NCBI GenBank assembly: GCA_910578175.1
Contig: CAJTPF010000001.1
Location: forward strand, 125,416-189,415
Length of the DNA stretch: 64,000 bases
Direction of reading: 5' to 3'
From: an uncultured Lachnospiraceae bacterium
Lineage (GTDB): Bacteria > Bacillota > Clostridia > Lachnospirales > Lachnospiraceae
A model generated the notes under the pieces. The model saw nothing but the letters and a program-made list of their open reading frames with translations. It was not told the DNA's origin and searched no databases. The stretch's first letter is position 1. The number at the start of each line of letters is the position of its first letter. Position numbers and translations under genes: made by a program. Positions 63,742 to 64,000 of this stretch are shown one piece after another.

Positions 63742-64000
63742 ATGTCATTGGAAGTGAAAAATATTGTTAAACGTTATGGTGAGAAAACCGTAGTAAATAA
63801 TCTTAGTTTTGAAATGAAAGAACCGGGAGTGTATGCGCTTCTGGGAACCAACGGTGCGGGTAAGACCACGACCATACGGATCATGCTGGGTATGTTATCC
63901 AAAGACAGCGGCCAGGTGTTATGGAACGGAACACCTCTGGATATCCTGTCTAACAATGTGGGTTATCTTGCAGAAGAAAGAGGTTTGTATCCGAAATATT
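63742..64000 (+). CDS. ABC transporter ATP-binding protein, cut by the window end
   Basis: The first 86 residues are visible: EVKNIVKRYGEKTVVNNLSF, P-loop GTNGAGKTTTIR and a Q-loop-side segment ending YLAEERGLYPKY. The YLAEERGLYPK form is typical of NatA/DUF4162-type exporters for sodium or antibiotics. GGAGGAATA precedes ATG. The gene continues beyond 64,000, so its permease and length are unseen. Confidence 0.9.
   Translation, partial: MSLEVKNIVKRYGEKTVVNNLSFEMKEPGVYALLGTNGAGKTTTIRIMLGMLSKDSGQVLWNGTPLDILSNNVGYLAEERGLYPKY

Noticed and set aside
1..64000. CRISPR arrays, rRNA or tRNA genes, insertion sequences, prophage structural genes
   Set aside because: No regular direct repeats with spacers, no conserved rRNA or tRNA sequence, no transposase or capsid/terminase proteins were recognised.

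Overview
The window looks like chromosome of a low-to-mid GC, endospore-lineage Firmicute, most likely a Lachnospiraceae/Clostridia gut anaerobe. The basis is strong AGGAGG-type ribosome sites, ATG/GTG/TTG starts, sigma-A-like promoters, rubrerythrin with a PerR-like box, ammonia-dependent AsnA, two-polypeptide ThrE, a SpoIID-like/peptidoglycan-binding gene and a clostridial large serine recombinase. No rRNA, tRNA or CRISPR array was seen. The genus is inference only.

Layout. (1) 1-11.9 kb: a one-strand signalling cluster: histidine kinase (cut by the window start), receiver plus degenerate HD-GYP protein, cheR, cheB, a CheY-like receiver, cheA, cheW, a chemoreceptor with almost no outside domain, a stand-alone Hpt protein and a hybrid kinase with two receivers. 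(2) 12.2-16.1 kb: asnA (minus strand), hflX, thyA, folA. (3) 16.2-30.0 kb: a gene for a SpoIID-like/peptidoglycan-binding protein, split into two in-frame parts by a 12.57-kb element. The element carries an ATPase, a membrane protein with an ImmA-type protease, a MerR-controlled ABC exporter (one subunit frameshifted), a large serine recombinase, XRE regulators and small orphan genes. (4) 30.3-36.2 kb: carbonic anhydrase with a soluble zinc-binding (CZB) chemoreceptor, a third XRE gene, a DnaQ-like exonuclease, a HAD phosphatase and small proteins. (5) 36.4-41.6 kb: an FtsX-type permease/ATPase pair with its own two-component system. (6) 41.7-49.5 kb: rubrerythrin, then leuB-ilvD-ilvB-serC-serA. 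(7) 49.5-54.2 kb: an AT-rich insert with a decayed large surface protein. (8) 54.4-64 kb: DUF1015 protein, Fur-family regulator, HD hydrolase, patatin, a PhoP/PhoR-like pair followed by a Na/Pi transporter with a Pho-box-like array, YqeY, ThrE halves and an ABC ATPase cut by the window end.

Most interesting system: the 17,079-29,648 element. Its ends are 22-bp inverted repeats (21/22 identical) flanked by an 8-bp direct repeat, GGATGACC. Joining the flanks at one copy of this repeat restores a 418-codon frame. The circular junction would be a roughly 52-bp near-palindrome, as expected of a serine-integrase attP. The split gene is preceded by a sequence matching the mother-cell sigma-K pattern (AC-N16-CATAnnnTA). 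Together these suggest a skin-like intervening element that may excise during sporulation; excision itself cannot be seen from sequence.
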